Assembly: GCF_007655135.1 (NCBI RefSeq)
Contig: NC_045128.1
Coordinates: 25,638,811-25,702,810 of the forward strand
Direction: 5' to 3'
DNA: 64,000 nucleotides
DNA from: Punica granatum
Lineage: Eukaryota > Streptophyta > Magnoliopsida > Myrtales > Lythraceae
In this document: positions 10,906 to 21,760 of the stretch, piece after piece
Numbering within the stretch: position 1 is the first letter of the stretch
Layout of the letters: every line of letters begins with the position of its first letter
Translations under genes and position numbers: made by a program
Notes under the pieces: model-generated
Databases searched by the model: none
Told to the model about the DNA's origin: nothing
Seen by the model: only the letters and a program-made list of their open reading frames with translations

Positions 10906-11932
10906 TTTGGCACGATGGCATCGCCCTTAAATCTAGATCTAGAGGTCGATTCAATTCTCATCAGCGAATTCCCCGTACGTCTATTTCTCCTCTCATATTT
11001 AGCCGCTTCTAGATAGATCCATAAGCCTCACGACCTAAATTAAAAACAAAAAAGATTGTGATGCCTTTTTAGAAATAATATATGTGTAAAAATAACAAAC
11101 CGTTAAAGTAATTCCTGATCTTCCACAGTAAGAAAAGTAATTGCGGATCTCTTTTCTGGTACTTCCTTGCAATAAATCGACTAATAATATTAATTTATGG
11201 ATTGTATTATTCAAATCAAAGTGCGCATGAAAGATAGTCTTGAAGATGAGGGATTTTTCTTTTTTCCGCACACCCCCATTCCTTTCTTGCCCATGTGAAA
11301 TACAATCAACTTATAATTTCATGGAAATTTCCAGTATATAGATTCAATATCACTTTCAACATGCTGACATATAGATGATCATTAAATAAGTGACTAAACC
11401 TTTATTATACTTGCACCTTCTTTATCGAGTCTGTCTCACTCCATCCTATTCTATAAGTTCTACACCAATCAGGCAATTTTCTCGATAAGCAATCATGCAA
11501 CTTTCAGAAGATGAGTTTTGAAGGGGGAAAGAAAACTTTCAGAAAATGTGCAAGTTCAACTTCTATTATTAAGAAACATATTGTAAGATTATTAACATTT
11601 ATGAAGGTGCTTAATATTGGTGGTATCATGACGCAATGTGGGGTTTAAAGTTCACTAAAAGCACTTCACGAAGTAGATGCTTGAGAAAGAGTTAATTTCA
11701 AATAATAGGTTACGATTACTTCGTATTTTGACCAAAAAAACAAGAAGAAGCACAATTCGTTTATCAACATATACAGGGTGTGGGCTAGCTATATAGAAAG
11801 TGAAAATAACACCACCCTTTCGGAAAAGCTATCGATACAGAGATAAGGAATGTCATTTATATATCGACAGTAAGGATTAATTTGATTAACAAACGCTTTT
11901 TAATGATAAGTATCATAAAAATAAATCAATAA

Positions 11933-12086
11933 GATGTAGCATAATGACGCATGCTCTTATTTAATAAATAAAATGTTCCAAGTTCGATATCCGTGGTGGG
12001 ATTATCCGTACTCTTTTATAAGTTATTTAGATTTTTATTTATTTGTACCAGTCCCATGAATCTGTTTTGTAAAAAAAAGAAAAAAA
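11933..12086 (+). mobile_element. tRNA-derived SINE (duplication copy 1)
   Basis: Has a box-A-like stretch (TGTAGCATAATGACGCATGC), a degenerate box B (CAAGTTCGATATCC) about 35 bp later, and an A-rich 3' end (AAAAAAAAGAAAAAA). The same element is at 57436-57588. Related SINEs lie at 35427 and 63248. Confidence 0.6.
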
Positions 12087-12189
12087 TCATGATATAGTGT
12101 ACTTATAAAAAAAATCACGATGTTTAGTTCCAGTATTGCCTTGCTGAAATTCACATCAGGCGTGTATCATCAACTTATTAAATATTGCG

Positions 12190-12320
12190 AACCTCGAGGA
12201 TCATGACTTAATTACGTTCACTAGCCTATTAACATTGTATAATCTGGATGTAGTCATGTACTTCATCAACATAAGCTGCAGGGTGAATTCCACTACATAG
12301 CATCTTACAGCTGGGATTTC
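12190..12320 (-). pseudogene. 2-ODD exon-4 relic (copy-B-like), duplication copy 1
   Basis: Aligns by eye with the last-exon C-terminus and 3' flank of 2-ODD copy B (33475-33600). Shared landmarks are GACTTAATTA, TTCACTAGCCTA, GTACTTCAT, ATAAGCTGCAG and CACTACATAGCA. The rest of the gene is absent. The same relic is at 57655-57790. Confidence 0.6.
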
Positions 12321-12925
12321 CTCCTCCGGTTCAACTATTGATCAACGGTACATGCTCCGACCCATGTGCGGCACGTTTTATTATTCTATATGACTGCAAT
12401 ATGTACTAGATATATATCTCCATCTCTTCTCTTCTCTACAATCATAAAGGCAAAAGAAGTGGTTTCGTCTCACTTCTGTATTTCAGTTTTGCTCATCATA
12501 AATATATCGAAGAAAAAGAAAAAAAAATCTGCAAATAAGGCTAATCACGTCATTTCAACGAAGGAAGCTGCAAAACATCAACTTTGTTGTGAGATATATA
12601 TACTAAACTTTTGAAATTCTTTCATGCATTTTGGAAATTGAAATGTATATATTGATTTTGGAATCATTTCTATCATAGATGAGTAGAAAGCTGATATGAA
12701 AGGTTACCGATATTAAGATTAACAAATAGCCTATTTCAAGGCAACCAACAATTCAAACTAAGATATCATAAATTTAGTCTTAATATTCCGGTTCAACTTT
12801 TGAAATCTACATCGCATGCATCATCAACTTATTAGTAATTTCGCAAATCTAAAGGAGCACAATAAAATCGCTTCATAGGACAGAGTCCATACTTTAGCAA
12901 AATAAAGAAAACTCTTTGAGATAAT

Positions 12926-13650
12926 CGCTTGCTCTTATGTTGAAGCTTGAGGTAGTCCTTGTACTTCATCCCCGCATAATTTGTTCAGTGGCATCCATTG
13001 TCAAGCAGCTCGGCGGCAGGGCTAACAACCGTCTCCAATGATGACCCGTGTGGCATAGCGATCGAAATTCTTGTAGATTTGTTGTTCATGACTGCTCGGT
13101 GAACAACGCTCTTGTACTTCCCATTAGTCAAAACCTTGCAAAAGATCAGGGATATTCATGTGTAAGTGGTACCAAATTACAACGAGAAAAAGGGCAGAAG
13201 AATGAGCAATTATAATAGAACAACAATTTTAGCTTAATTTTTTGTATATGTTCCCTCAATTTTCAAGAAATTATTCAAAACTACTTTCCCTTCCAAATCT
13301 ATGAGCTTTGTAAAACTTTTTTTAGGTAAAATCATTTCCGTATTGGTTTAAAAATACGCTTTTTCTATACTTTTCAAGTTTCCTCTTCCACTTTTTCTAA
13401 TTTTCAAATAATAATTTGTGTGATAATTTGCATACAGTATTCTACTAAATTGCAGGGGATGTACGCAGAATTTATCCCTAGCAACTGACCAAAGTCAGAG
13501 CCTTGAAGCCGGAAAAAAAAAAAGGGAGAAAAAAGATAACTTGCATTTTGGAGTCGGAAAACAATTACCTCAAGGTGATCTCCGACGCTGACAAACAAAG
13601 CACCCGAAATAATATTTGTATCGACCCACTTGCCCCTGTGTTGATCTTGG
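12926..13650 (-). pseudogene. 2-ODD copy A, truncated pseudogene (exon 4 and part of exon 3)
   Basis: Exon 4 (about 12926-13134) keeps TNGKYKSVVHRAVMNNKS and TRISIAM, so the distal iron His and the R-x-S motif remain. It has an in-frame TGA at 12985-12987 and lacks the last 42 bp or so of coding sequence found in copy D. A shortened exon 3 (13569-13650) covers only the part around FVSVGDHLE and then breaks off. Exons 1 and 2 and the His-x-Asp iron motif are missing, so the copy cannot encode an enzyme. It is closest to copy D, consistent with the segmental duplication. Confidence 0.85.
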
Positions 13651-13938
13651 ATATTTTGGTCATTATACATCATATTTTCTCTCATTTTCTTTCCACAATT
13701 TTCTCATACTTCGGACAATTCTCTCATTCCATATCTCTTTCACATCTCTCTCACATTAATTTTTTTTCTTTCTCCTCTCTCTCATAACTTAAACACATCC
13801 TAAAAACACTATTCTTTATTTTTCCTTATTTTTTATATTATTTGCAACGAAATTCATATATAAAAATTCGTGTGTAGCGCATGTGAAAATTAGTAACTCA
13901 TAAAACGAAAAATAATTTATGTAACATGTCATCTTGGT
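13651..13938. other. AT-rich spacer between 2-ODD copy A and the copia element
   Basis: C/T-rich then AT-rich sequence with no credible gene. The break in 2-ODD exon 3 occurs at its left edge. Confidence 0.5.
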
Positions 13939-14155
13939 TAATACTTTTCTAAATATGTGTGCTTACTTCATTCACCGGACATCGATAAAAAAAAAAATAT
14001 GCTATTCAGCTCAGCCTTGACAAAGAAGGAAAGCTGAGAATACATGCCTAACTAAGAGCTACTGATTAAGGCCAGAAATAGTTGCTAGAGGATTTCTCTA
14101 ATATATTACATCTAGCCAACTATACAATATCTCCTATATGGTACAAAATTATGAA
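13939..14155 (-). repeat. 3' LTR of the copia element
   Basis: 217 bp that matches 17189-17397. Shared landmarks are TAATACTTTTCT, ATGTGTGCTTACTTCATTCA, AAGAAGGAAAGCT, AAGAGCTACTGA and TATATGGTACAAAATTATGA. Confidence 0.85.
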
Positions 14156-14172
14156 TACTCCCCCTCAAGTTA
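14156..14172 (-). other. Polypurine tract of the copia element
   Basis: The complement reads AACTTGAGGGGGAGT directly inside the 3' LTR. This is the usual copia plus-strand priming site. Confidence 0.7.
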
Positions 14173-14189
14173 GAGTATGAGGATCCCAA

Positions 14190-15560
14190 ATGCCCAACTT
14201 GTTGAGGAGAAACTGGAACTGATCCTGACCTAAAGCCTTGGTGAAGATATCAGCGAGCTGGAGACGTGTTGAAATGTGATCAGTAGCAATGGTGCTGGTC
14301 TTGATGTGATAAAGTAGCAGTCAATCTCGATATGTTTTGTCCGTTCATGGAACACTGGATTGGTAGCAATATGAAGGGCCACCTCATTATTGCAAAACAA
14401 GCGAGTAAGATGAGAGAAAGTGACTCCAAGTGATGCCAATAGGCCTTATACTCTGCCTCAGTTGAAGATCGGGAAACTGCCGTCTGCTTCTTGGTCTTCC
14501 AAGAAATAGGACAGCAGCCCAGAGAAATAATATACCCTGTGACAAAGCGTTTGGTGATTGGACGACTGCCCAATCAAAATCATAGTATGCCACTAGTTCT
14601 AGTGAATGAGGGCGCATGAATATCCTTTGTCCAGGAGATTGCTTCAGATATCGTAGCCCTTGCATCGCTACATCCCAATGCTCTTGACGAGGGTCCTGTA
14701 TAAATTGTGATAATACATGGATCGAATAACTAAGCTCTAGTTGAGTAGTAGTCAAATAGATTAGCCTCTTGACAAGTTGTCTATATTGACTTGAGTCTGA
14801 GAGAGGAGTGCCAAAGGCCATGGGGAGTTGATGATTCTGCTCCATAGGAAATTTGGTGGGGATTGATCTCGACATACCGCACTCGCTAAGAATATCCAAC
14901 ACGTATTTGCGCTGACTGAGAAATAGACCGGAGTCCAGCTTTGCAACCTTAATTCCCAAAAAATATCGAAGAGGACCTAAGTTCTTGTGCGGAAGCACTC
15001 GTTCAGGTAATCCTTGAAAAGAGCAAACTGACGAGAATTGTTGCCACCAACAAACAAATCATCCACATATACAAGCACGTCAAGGAAAGTGGTACCTCGG
15101 TTGAAAGTGAAAAGGAAATGATGTGCACTGGATTGCCAAAAACCATAGCCATGGAAGGCATTGGCAAATTTAGAAAACCAGTTACGTGATGCCTGGCGAA
15201 GTCCATGGAGAGACTTGAGCAGCTGGCAAGCATAACCCGATCCTGGTTGCAAGAAACCTGGAGGAAACTTCATATACATTTCTTCATCTAACTCTCCATG
15301 AAGGAGAGCGTTAATGGATGTCCATCTAATGAATCTCCCTTAGCCACCAGTCGAGCTTTAAAATGCTCGACATTACCATCCGCTTGTCTTTTTATCTTGA
15401 ATACCCATTTAAACCCAATAGGATGTTTGCTTGTAGGAACCTTCTCAATCTGCCATATCATATTTGCCTTGAGTGCACGAACTTCCTTGGCCATGGTAGC
15501 ACGCCATCTAGGAGCCCAATAAGTTTCTTGATAAGTCTTCGGCTCGACATTCAAATCTAT
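14190..15560 (-). pseudogene. copia reverse transcriptase and RNase H, broken
   Basis: The RT part (15554 down to about 14977) has KWVFKIKRQADGNVEHFKAR, YMKFPPGF, LKSLHGLRQASRNWF and the catalytic YVDD in VLVYVDDLFVGG. The next block (14998-14387) has LRYFLGIKV and LSQFIQDPRQEHWDVA. RNase H remnants follow in other frames: [20 protein letters not shown] (about 14440-14520) and [19 protein letters not shown] (about 14310-14375). Frame changes at about 15280, 14985 and 14500-14400 show it is dead. Confidence 0.85.
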
Positions 15561-15585
15561 GGTAGTAAGGAAGAATAAATGACGA

Positions 15586-16880
15586 TTAGAAGCACCTGAA
15601 TAAGAAATATAATTTTCTAACGGGTGAACTGTACCTGAAGACGTGGTTAGAGTGGGTGAGCCGTGAAGGGGGGAACATTGAAGAGATTATGGCCGTGTGA
15701 GAAATGAAGTCCTTAAAGAAAAGTGGTGCTGACTTGAGTCGATCAGACTTTCTCAAAACTGGAGAAGATTGGTCTGGCTCTGTGTCGGACGGGTCGGAAA
15801 TGTCAGGATCCGACACTGAAACAAGATCAGACGCATTCTGCCCCTCTGCACTAGGTTCAGGAGCATTCAGTCCAGTGGGCTGATTCTAGTCCAGATCCGA
15901 CCCACTTGGATGAGTTATATCTGGCCCGTCTAGATGCTCGCTATCAGCCCGTCTGTGAGCCCATCTAGAGGCCCTCTGTCCAACTCATCTAAAATAATTA
16001 GTGGGTGTTCTCTCTCCTTTCTTTGTCTGACCTGCTAGTCTCCCCTTGATCCGAATAAAAGAAAGAGTCTTCTGCCGGTGCTCCAAAAATTCGATTGCGA
16101 TCAGTCGAGATATTCACATCCCATCTTAAGAATGGGAAAAAATCTTCAAAGAACTTCACATCTCTTTGAAATAAAAATTTCCCAAGTATCGAGATCATAA
16201 AGATACCATCCCTTCATTCCATTTAGATAACCAATAAAAATGCATTTGTGAGAGAACATGTCTGAAACTTATCCTTGACTCTCGACCTGTCATGCGCATA
16301 ACATAAATAGCCAAAAGCTCACAAGTTATTATAATTCGGCTCTTTGCTGAATAGCCTCTCATAAGGACTTCTTCCTTTCAAAACCGATGTGGGGGTGATG
16401 TTAATCAAGTGAGTTGCCACGACTACACATTCACCCTAAAACTGCACGGGCAATGGGGCCTGGAAGAGCAAAGCTCGACCTGTATTCAGTATATGTCGGT
16501 GTTTCCATTCCACTCCCCCATTTTGTTGAGAAGTTTATGTTCACGAAGTCTGGTGTATTATCCCGCTAGATTGAAAAAAAATTCCTGCAATTCATTGGAT
16601 AGGAGCCCTATGCCATTGTTGCTCCTAATAATTTTGACCGTTCGATTAAACCGATTGCGAACTAAATTTCAGAAACCAATGAGATAGCATCGCGCCTCTG
16701 ATTTATCTGTTAATAGATATAACCAAACCGCCCTACTATAATCATCGACAACAATCATGAAATAATAAGCACTGGATATCAACTCCGTTTCGTATGCCCC
16801 CAACAAATCACAATGCACAAGCTAGAATGGAAAAGTTGCTTTATTCACATTTAGTGAAAATTGGAATGGTGTCTATTTGG
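15586..16880 (-). pseudogene. copia integrase and linker, broken
   Basis: Pieces of the integrase core are readable on the minus strand, including MIVVDDYSRAVWLYLL near 16720-16760 and TPTSVLKGRSPYERLF near 16330-16400. The integrase C-terminal part (DVKFFEDFFPF, about 16115-16175) and the variable acidic linker (SDPDISDPSDTEPDQSSP, about 15760-15816) follow. Several stop codons interrupt the frame. Confidence 0.75.
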
Positions 16881-16929
16881 CACGAAAACCAATATGACAC
16901 GGTTTGTTCTCAGCAACATCATAATTAAT

Positions 16930-17165
16930 GCCCTTAAACTTTGGCCTTCAATGCAACTAACATGGCCCTTGACCATGTCATGTAGTTCCTACCATTTAAT
17001 AAGCAGGTGTGAGCACAATCCAAGGACCGCCTGACTGATTAAGGAGACAGATCGATGGTATTTGTAGCTTCTTCTCGTTGCCAACGCTGCCGCTGTTGGT
17101 TCCATTCTTTCCAGCCATCTCCAATTCATCCGACATGACGGTCCATTAGCTAGGGTTAAGAGTCG
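16930..17165 (-). pseudogene. copia gag N-terminal fragment
   Basis: The minus strand reads LNGRNYMTWSRAMLVALKAK near 16938-17003, the hallmark start of copia gag (UBN2-like). It then joins directly to integrase-like sequence, so the rest of gag and the protease are deleted. Confidence 0.65.
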
Positions 17166-17176
17166 CCCTAATTGCC

Positions 17177-17188
17177 GCTCTGATACCA
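17177..17188 (-). other. Primer-binding site (initiator Met tRNA)
   Basis: The complement is TGGTATCAGAGC, immediately inside the 5' LTR. It is the standard copia primer site. Confidence 0.85.
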
Positions 17189-17397
17189 TAATACTTTTCT
17201 GAATATGTGTGCTTACTTCATTCATTTGACATCGATCACAAGAAATAGGCTATCCAACATTCATAAAGAAGGAAAGCTCAGAATACATTCCTAGCCAAGA
17301 GCTACTGACTAAGCCAAGAAATAATTGCCATAGGACTATTCTAATATATTACATCTGGCCAAATATACAATGTCTCCTATATGGTACAAAATTATGA
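17189..17397 (-). repeat. 5' LTR of the copia element
   Basis: 209 bp, the partner of 13939-14155 with scattered substitutions and small indels, implying an old insertion. Confidence 0.85.
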
Positions 17398-17592
17398 AGA
17401 GATATCATAATAGAGGTGACTATGATTTTTAACGCAAAAATATTTTTTATTCCGCAAATAAAGTGAATCATACTCTATTATTGTAAAATTTGAAAAATAA
17501 CTAACTCACTATTTTCTTCCTATTTCTCTCTCTTCACTCCAACTTTTTTTCTCTACTTTTTAATTTTTTATTCTCTTCATCTCCCTTCTCTA
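17398..17592. other. AT/CT-rich spacer
   Basis: Low-complexity C/T- and AT-rich sequence. No gene seen. Confidence 0.5.
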
Positions 17593-18417
17593 AAGTTAAC
17601 TAGCGAATTTGTCCCTGAGATCGTCAAATTACATCATTTGGCCCTGAGATCGTCAAATTACATCATTTGGGTCCCTGAATTGGAAGCTACATCACTTTGG
17701 TTTCTAGTAACATCAATTTGATCCCTAGTAAGCATCAGTTTGGTCCTTGTTAAGTGTCATTATAACTCTGTTAGAAATGCAACTGTGCTGATATGTATTG
17801 ATTATCAAAAAGGTCCTTTCGTCTCCCTTTTCTCTTTTTTCCTTACACTCTCATGCCCTCCTCCCACTCTACTATAAATGGTGGTCGAAGGGCTCTGCTC
17901 AAGCCTTTCGTTTTTTTTTTGCATGGATCTCTGATCAACGAGTTACTTAGTTCCACAAAAAGCTAATATAACAAACTACAATTCACAAACAAAAGTTGAG
18001 TCAAAAGTAAAGAAACGATGTCTAAAACTTGGTTTAAAATTTACTTTTTATCACGAAGTCATAAACTTTCAAACGACTATATCTTACAAACCGTTTAACA
18101 AAATCATAAACCGTAAAATCCTATAGCTTCCTCACAAAGACTATGACGATATGAAAGTTTTCGAAAGAATCTAATCATACTCGAATCTGCCATTAAAAAT
18201 CTTAATCGTGCTCTCTCTTTCTAGAGGTTGGAAAATGATTAAAGATAAACCTAAACATTTCCAAATGAATCTACCATATGGATCTCGTGTCGAGACGTGC
18301 TATATTACCAGAGCAAGTGCAGTGAAGACGAGGGGAACAGGAAAGGAGGGGATTTCATATGAAATTTTCCATTCATTCATAAAAATTACAAAAGGGGGGA
18401 CAACTAAAAGTAATCAA

Positions 18418-18511
18418 TCAAAGAAATCATCATCAAAATCATCATCATCATCGTCATCTACATCATTCGACAATGACTTAGCATCAAACATATCGTCATC
18501 ATCATCAAAGA

Positions 18512-18546
<35 letters not shown>

Positions 18547-18600
18547 TAATATTAATAATATTATTATTATTACTATCATCATCATCATCATCATCAGTAA
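18418..18600. repeat. Compound microsatellite (TCA)n, (AAT)n, (ATT)n, (CAT)n
   Basis: TCATCA-rich tract at 18418-18508, then AATAAT/ATTATT tract at 18515-18572 that is self-complementary, then CATCAT tract at 18574-18597. Frames through it give runs of Ser, Asp or Ile that should not be read as protein. Confidence 0.85.
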
Positions 18601-18783
18601 GGGGGTGATCTCGTCTGACAATCGGGCATACTCTCGGCAAGACATATAGTGGTCGAAATTGTCCTCATCATCCTCTGAGAAGGAGTTAGTGGAGCCTTCT
18701 TTGTCGTCTTCTTCTTCTTTCTTTTCTTGCTCGGCTCTCTCCTCTTCCTCAAGCAGATCAACTGGTAAGTTTTCTCTGTCCAT
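18597..18783 (-). pseudogene. Acidic ORF fragment inside the MULE-like element, unrecognised
   Basis: The minus strand starts with Met at 18783 and gives about 60 residues that are strongly acidic (LLEEEERAEQEKKEEEDDKE, FSEDDEDNFDHYM, CREYARLSDE). It then runs into the microsatellite. It looks like part of a real acidic protein, possibly a host gene piece carried by the element, but I cannot assign a family. Confidence 0.3.
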
Positions 18784-19575
18784 CTTCTTCCTTCTGGGAA
18801 GTTAGATATTGAAGTCTAGGCTAAATACTAAGGGGAAAATATACGCCATTTATAGGGGAAAAATCAATCATTACTTGGCTTCGGGCAACTCATGTTGCCA
18901 TGCATGAACACGAGGAGATGCATTCATTAGCGGGTGACTCTTCGTTTCCTAGGGAGGTGCAGAGTTCTAGCTTTCCCATTGGCGGGTGACTTCTCGTTTC
19001 CTGGTAAGGAGCAAAGTTCTGGCTCTCTTACGAGGAGAGAGCTGGATTACAGGCGGGCAGGCTCTGACCTTTGCGGATTCTTTTGGATCTTCAATGGAAG
19101 ACAAGCTTTGACATTGGCAACATTCTAGGGCAGGGTTATAGGCAGCCAAGGTCCTCATTCGGAGCCAAGAAGAGATCATGGGAGCTAAAAGCAAGAAAAA
19201 GGAACTGGAAAGGAATAAAAGAAAAAAAAAAAGAAAAAAAAAGAAAAAAAAAAGAAAGAAATGGGTGAGAAGGTCCGAAGGGACGAAATTAATGTACACA
19301 TTTTCATCCAAAACTAATGGTTGACTAGATGGAGAGACTGAATTAATGTAATAGAGGGACTGAATTCATGTTACAATCGATCAAATTGATATTACCAAGA
19401 ACTCAATTAATGTTACAAATGACTTGATTGATGTTACCAAAGACCTCATTGATGTAACCAAGGATCTAATAGAGAAAAATTACTTTTACCAGGGTTCATA
19501 ATGATGTACCCCCGTCGTAGTGACCCAAATGATATAATTTGACAATCTTAGGAACAAATTTGCAAGTTAAGGGTT

Positions 19576-21460
19576 TTAGGGTCTCTACAACTTTTTCTTT
19601 TCCCTTTACATTCTCTTTTCTCATTATAATCTCCAATGTTAAATTATTATTTTCGTCCAAGTTTAAAAAATTTCTATTCTAAAACTCTAAAAACTATTCA
19701 TGATATTTGGATACATTGAAATAAAGAGGCGTTTTATATGAGGTAATCTACCAAGATTATTAGGAATGTATCTTTTAAATTGCCTCAACCCACACATTTC
19801 CTTGTTTTGCTTAGACACTTTACCAGTAATCTAGATTGCCATGGCAATGTAGATTACCTTCAAATCAGAGCTCCGACACGAAGCCTGTACACCTCAAAGC
19901 CTTTGAAGCACAAGGGGCTTCAATCAAGTCCCCAACAGTCTAGAGACAACAAAATAAAGTTGCAAATACAAGAAAGATCTTGGAGGCATCTGGAGCTCGA
20001 GAAAGAAGAAGAAGAAGAGTCCATTAGCAGAGATGAATTGTCAACGAAGACTGTTCGGCCAGCTGCCAATGACGATGGCGGAGGAAAGCTGAGCCCATCC
20101 ACCATCAGATGCCGGAGGTGTGGAGCAACAGGCTGAGCCCATTCCACCAAGAATGTAGCTTTGTCGATCTTGGAGTTGCATGGAAGACATGCACATCAAA
20201 GCCTTCCATTTTCTACTGGTTGTCTTGATGGAGATTGTGAAATTCCTCCATCTCCTTAATTAGCACTCGGCGGGGTGGACTAATATTCCGTGAAGTAGGC
20301 AGAAAAGGAATTCCTTGAGACAATCCAAATTGTTGTGCCGGTGGGTAAAGTGCATACAGTTCCACCCTGATCCGTCAGTTCACCCGGTTATAACATTTGA
20401 GTGCAAATGGAAGATCTCGACCCACCATGTAACTAGCTCATTACTTCACTGATTCTTCGTCCCATTTGGAGTAAGGTTGGTGGAACCAAGTCAGGCCGTA
20501 CTTCTGCTCAGTAAAAGGAAAGAAGTTGAATCGGCTCGGTGTCCAGCCAAACAGATGCTGCAGATATATGTTCAAACTTAACAGATGGGTCCAGTGGTGG
20601 CACATTATGAAAAGCATACCATAACATGAGACGTCTTGTGGCAATTCTCTCGGGCTTCGTGGACAAATGCCGGGAAAATAAATGTAGAGCAAAGTTGTAA
20701 AACCCACAACGTACCTACAATGGAGCCAAACGGGACTGTTGTAGTGCATTAGCAGCCCCGTTATAACGCAGCGAGTAGGGCCGGAGCTAGAGCCAGTTTC
20801 CACCCTTCCACTAAAGCCTGAGCTAGCACTGCGAATTCCTTCGCCATGGAGGCTGATGACTGCCCAAAAACATATTTGCATTGCGTTGGAAGGAAATAGA
20901 AGTGTTCATGGGAGTTGGGGTTCCTTATGTTTATTCCCTTTGTTGGGTGATGCAATAAGTATCACTTTATCCACATTTTCCTCTAACCATGGGCCTAATT
21001 CTTCTCCAGTTGCCGGAAGGCCCGTACGGGGGCACACGTCCATAACGGTCACACATCGTTGTTGCATGGAGCTTGGAGACACGCGTACACACACCTAGAT
21101 CAAACTATTACAGAAAAATCTCGATAATTCTCAGCTTTCCGTTTTCCTAGCTTTCAGTTTTAGTTGTCCTTCGGTCGTTTAATATCAGTTGTAGATATTT
21201 TGATGAGCAGTTTACGTGGGTCTTTTGTAATCCGATAAGCAGATTGTTTATAATTTCCATGTTCGACAAGCTCAACCCTTTGTAAATACTCATTGTTAGT
21301 CAGTAAAATTCTTTTCATCTAATTCCTTTGCCAATTCATTTTCTTGCACTTGCATTATTTCTCGTACCTTATTCAAATTTTCACTAAATTGCTAAGTCCT
21401 TTTGAATAGCAAGGCCCCGAACCGATTATTTTGTTTAGAAGTTCGATTTTGCACATTTGC
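19576..21460. other. Unrecognised non-coding region with degenerate ORFs
   Basis: No gene could be supported. Minus-strand frames at 20441-20955 contain fragments such as MAKEFAVLAQALVEGW and LALAPALLAAL, then, in another frame, LWYAFHNVPPLDPS. They look like a frameshifted transposon-associated protein but I do not recognise it. A plus-strand ORF at 19780-20136 has no family features. Confidence 0.4.
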
Positions 21461-21461
21461 C

Positions 21462-21760
21462 CTGTTTGGCCTTATGATTTTTTTTTAATTCTAGTCAACT
21501 CAACTCCACTTATTTTTAATTAAACAACATAATTATTACTTTTCCCTTTTTTTTCAATTTTTTTAACCATTCAATTCAATTTTTAATATTAAATTCTCTC
21601 AACTATTTATTACTTTTTTCACAATTCAACAATACAATCATTATTTTCTCTCAATTATTCATTACTTTTTCACATTTTTTCTCATAATTTAACAACACAA
21701 TCATTACAAATAAATTAAAACCAAAATTCAATTCAACTCAACTCTAATACCAAATACTCT
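21462..21760. mobile_element. Tourist-like MITE, AT-rich
   Basis: The left end is CCTGTTTGGCCTTATGA followed by GTCAACTCAACTCC. The right end is CAACTCAACTCTAATACCAAA, whose complement (TTTGGTATTAGAGTTGAGTT) matches it and resembles the Harbinger terminus at 9000-9026. Internal 'AATACAATCATTAC' and 'CTCAATTATTC' repeats are shared with 61900-62285. Confidence 0.45.

Larger units (their letters stand above)
9345..13650. repeat. Segmental duplication, copy 1
   Basis: Matches 54420-59100 in the same orientation over most of its length, with shared landmarks in order: the 'TGCTAATAAACATCAAGTAC' region, the SYF1-like exon, CCGAGGG-rich CACTA sequence, a SINE, a 2-ODD exon-4 relic and 2-ODD exons 4 and 3. 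Copy 1 differs by two inserted MITEs (10003-10242 and 10430-10661) and several deletions. It stops in the middle of 2-ODD exon 3 at about 13650. It lacks the fold-back seen in copy 2. The extent is estimated by eye. Confidence 0.85.
13939..17397 (-). mobile_element. Decayed Ty1/copia LTR retrotransposon, internally deleted
   Basis: Two similar LTRs (13939-14155 and 17189-17397) bound the element. Reading on the minus strand, the order is 5' LTR, initiator-Met tRNA primer site, short gag piece, integrase, reverse transcriptase, RNase H, polypurine tract and 3' LTR. At about 3.46 kb it is shorter than a usual 4.5-5 kb copia element. The gag-to-integrase part is missing and pol carries many stops and frameshifts. 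No clear 5-bp target duplication was seen. Confidence 0.85.
17593..19575. mobile_element. MULE-like element with inverted ends, about 2 kb, possible captured sequence
   Basis: The left end (17593-17644: GCGAATTTGTCCCTGAGATC, then GTCAAATTACATCATTTGG) is an imperfect inverted match to the right end (19525-19575). The match extends inward with repeated 'GGTAACATCAATTTGRTC' style motifs on both sides. A segment of about 30 bp is tandemly doubled at 17621-17680. There is no transposase; the inside holds microsatellites and an acidic ORF. The family assignment rests on the long, subterminally repetitive inverted ends. A clear 9-bp target duplication was not found. Confidence 0.5.

Noticed and set aside
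10739..11271. Minus ORFs of 71 and 78 residues, repeated at 56050-56582
   Set aside because: They recur only because the segment is duplicated. They lie in CACTA terminal repeats and AT-rich DNA with no conserved protein signal.
18458..18783. Poly-Asp, poly-Ile and poly-Met tracts in minus frames
   Set aside because: These are readings through (TCA)n and (AAT)n microsatellites, not protein.
20441..20955. Possible plant-mobile-domain protein (LALAPALLAAL)
   Set aside because: Frameshifts and the absence of further motifs make the resemblance too weak. Described only as an unrecognised degenerate ORF.
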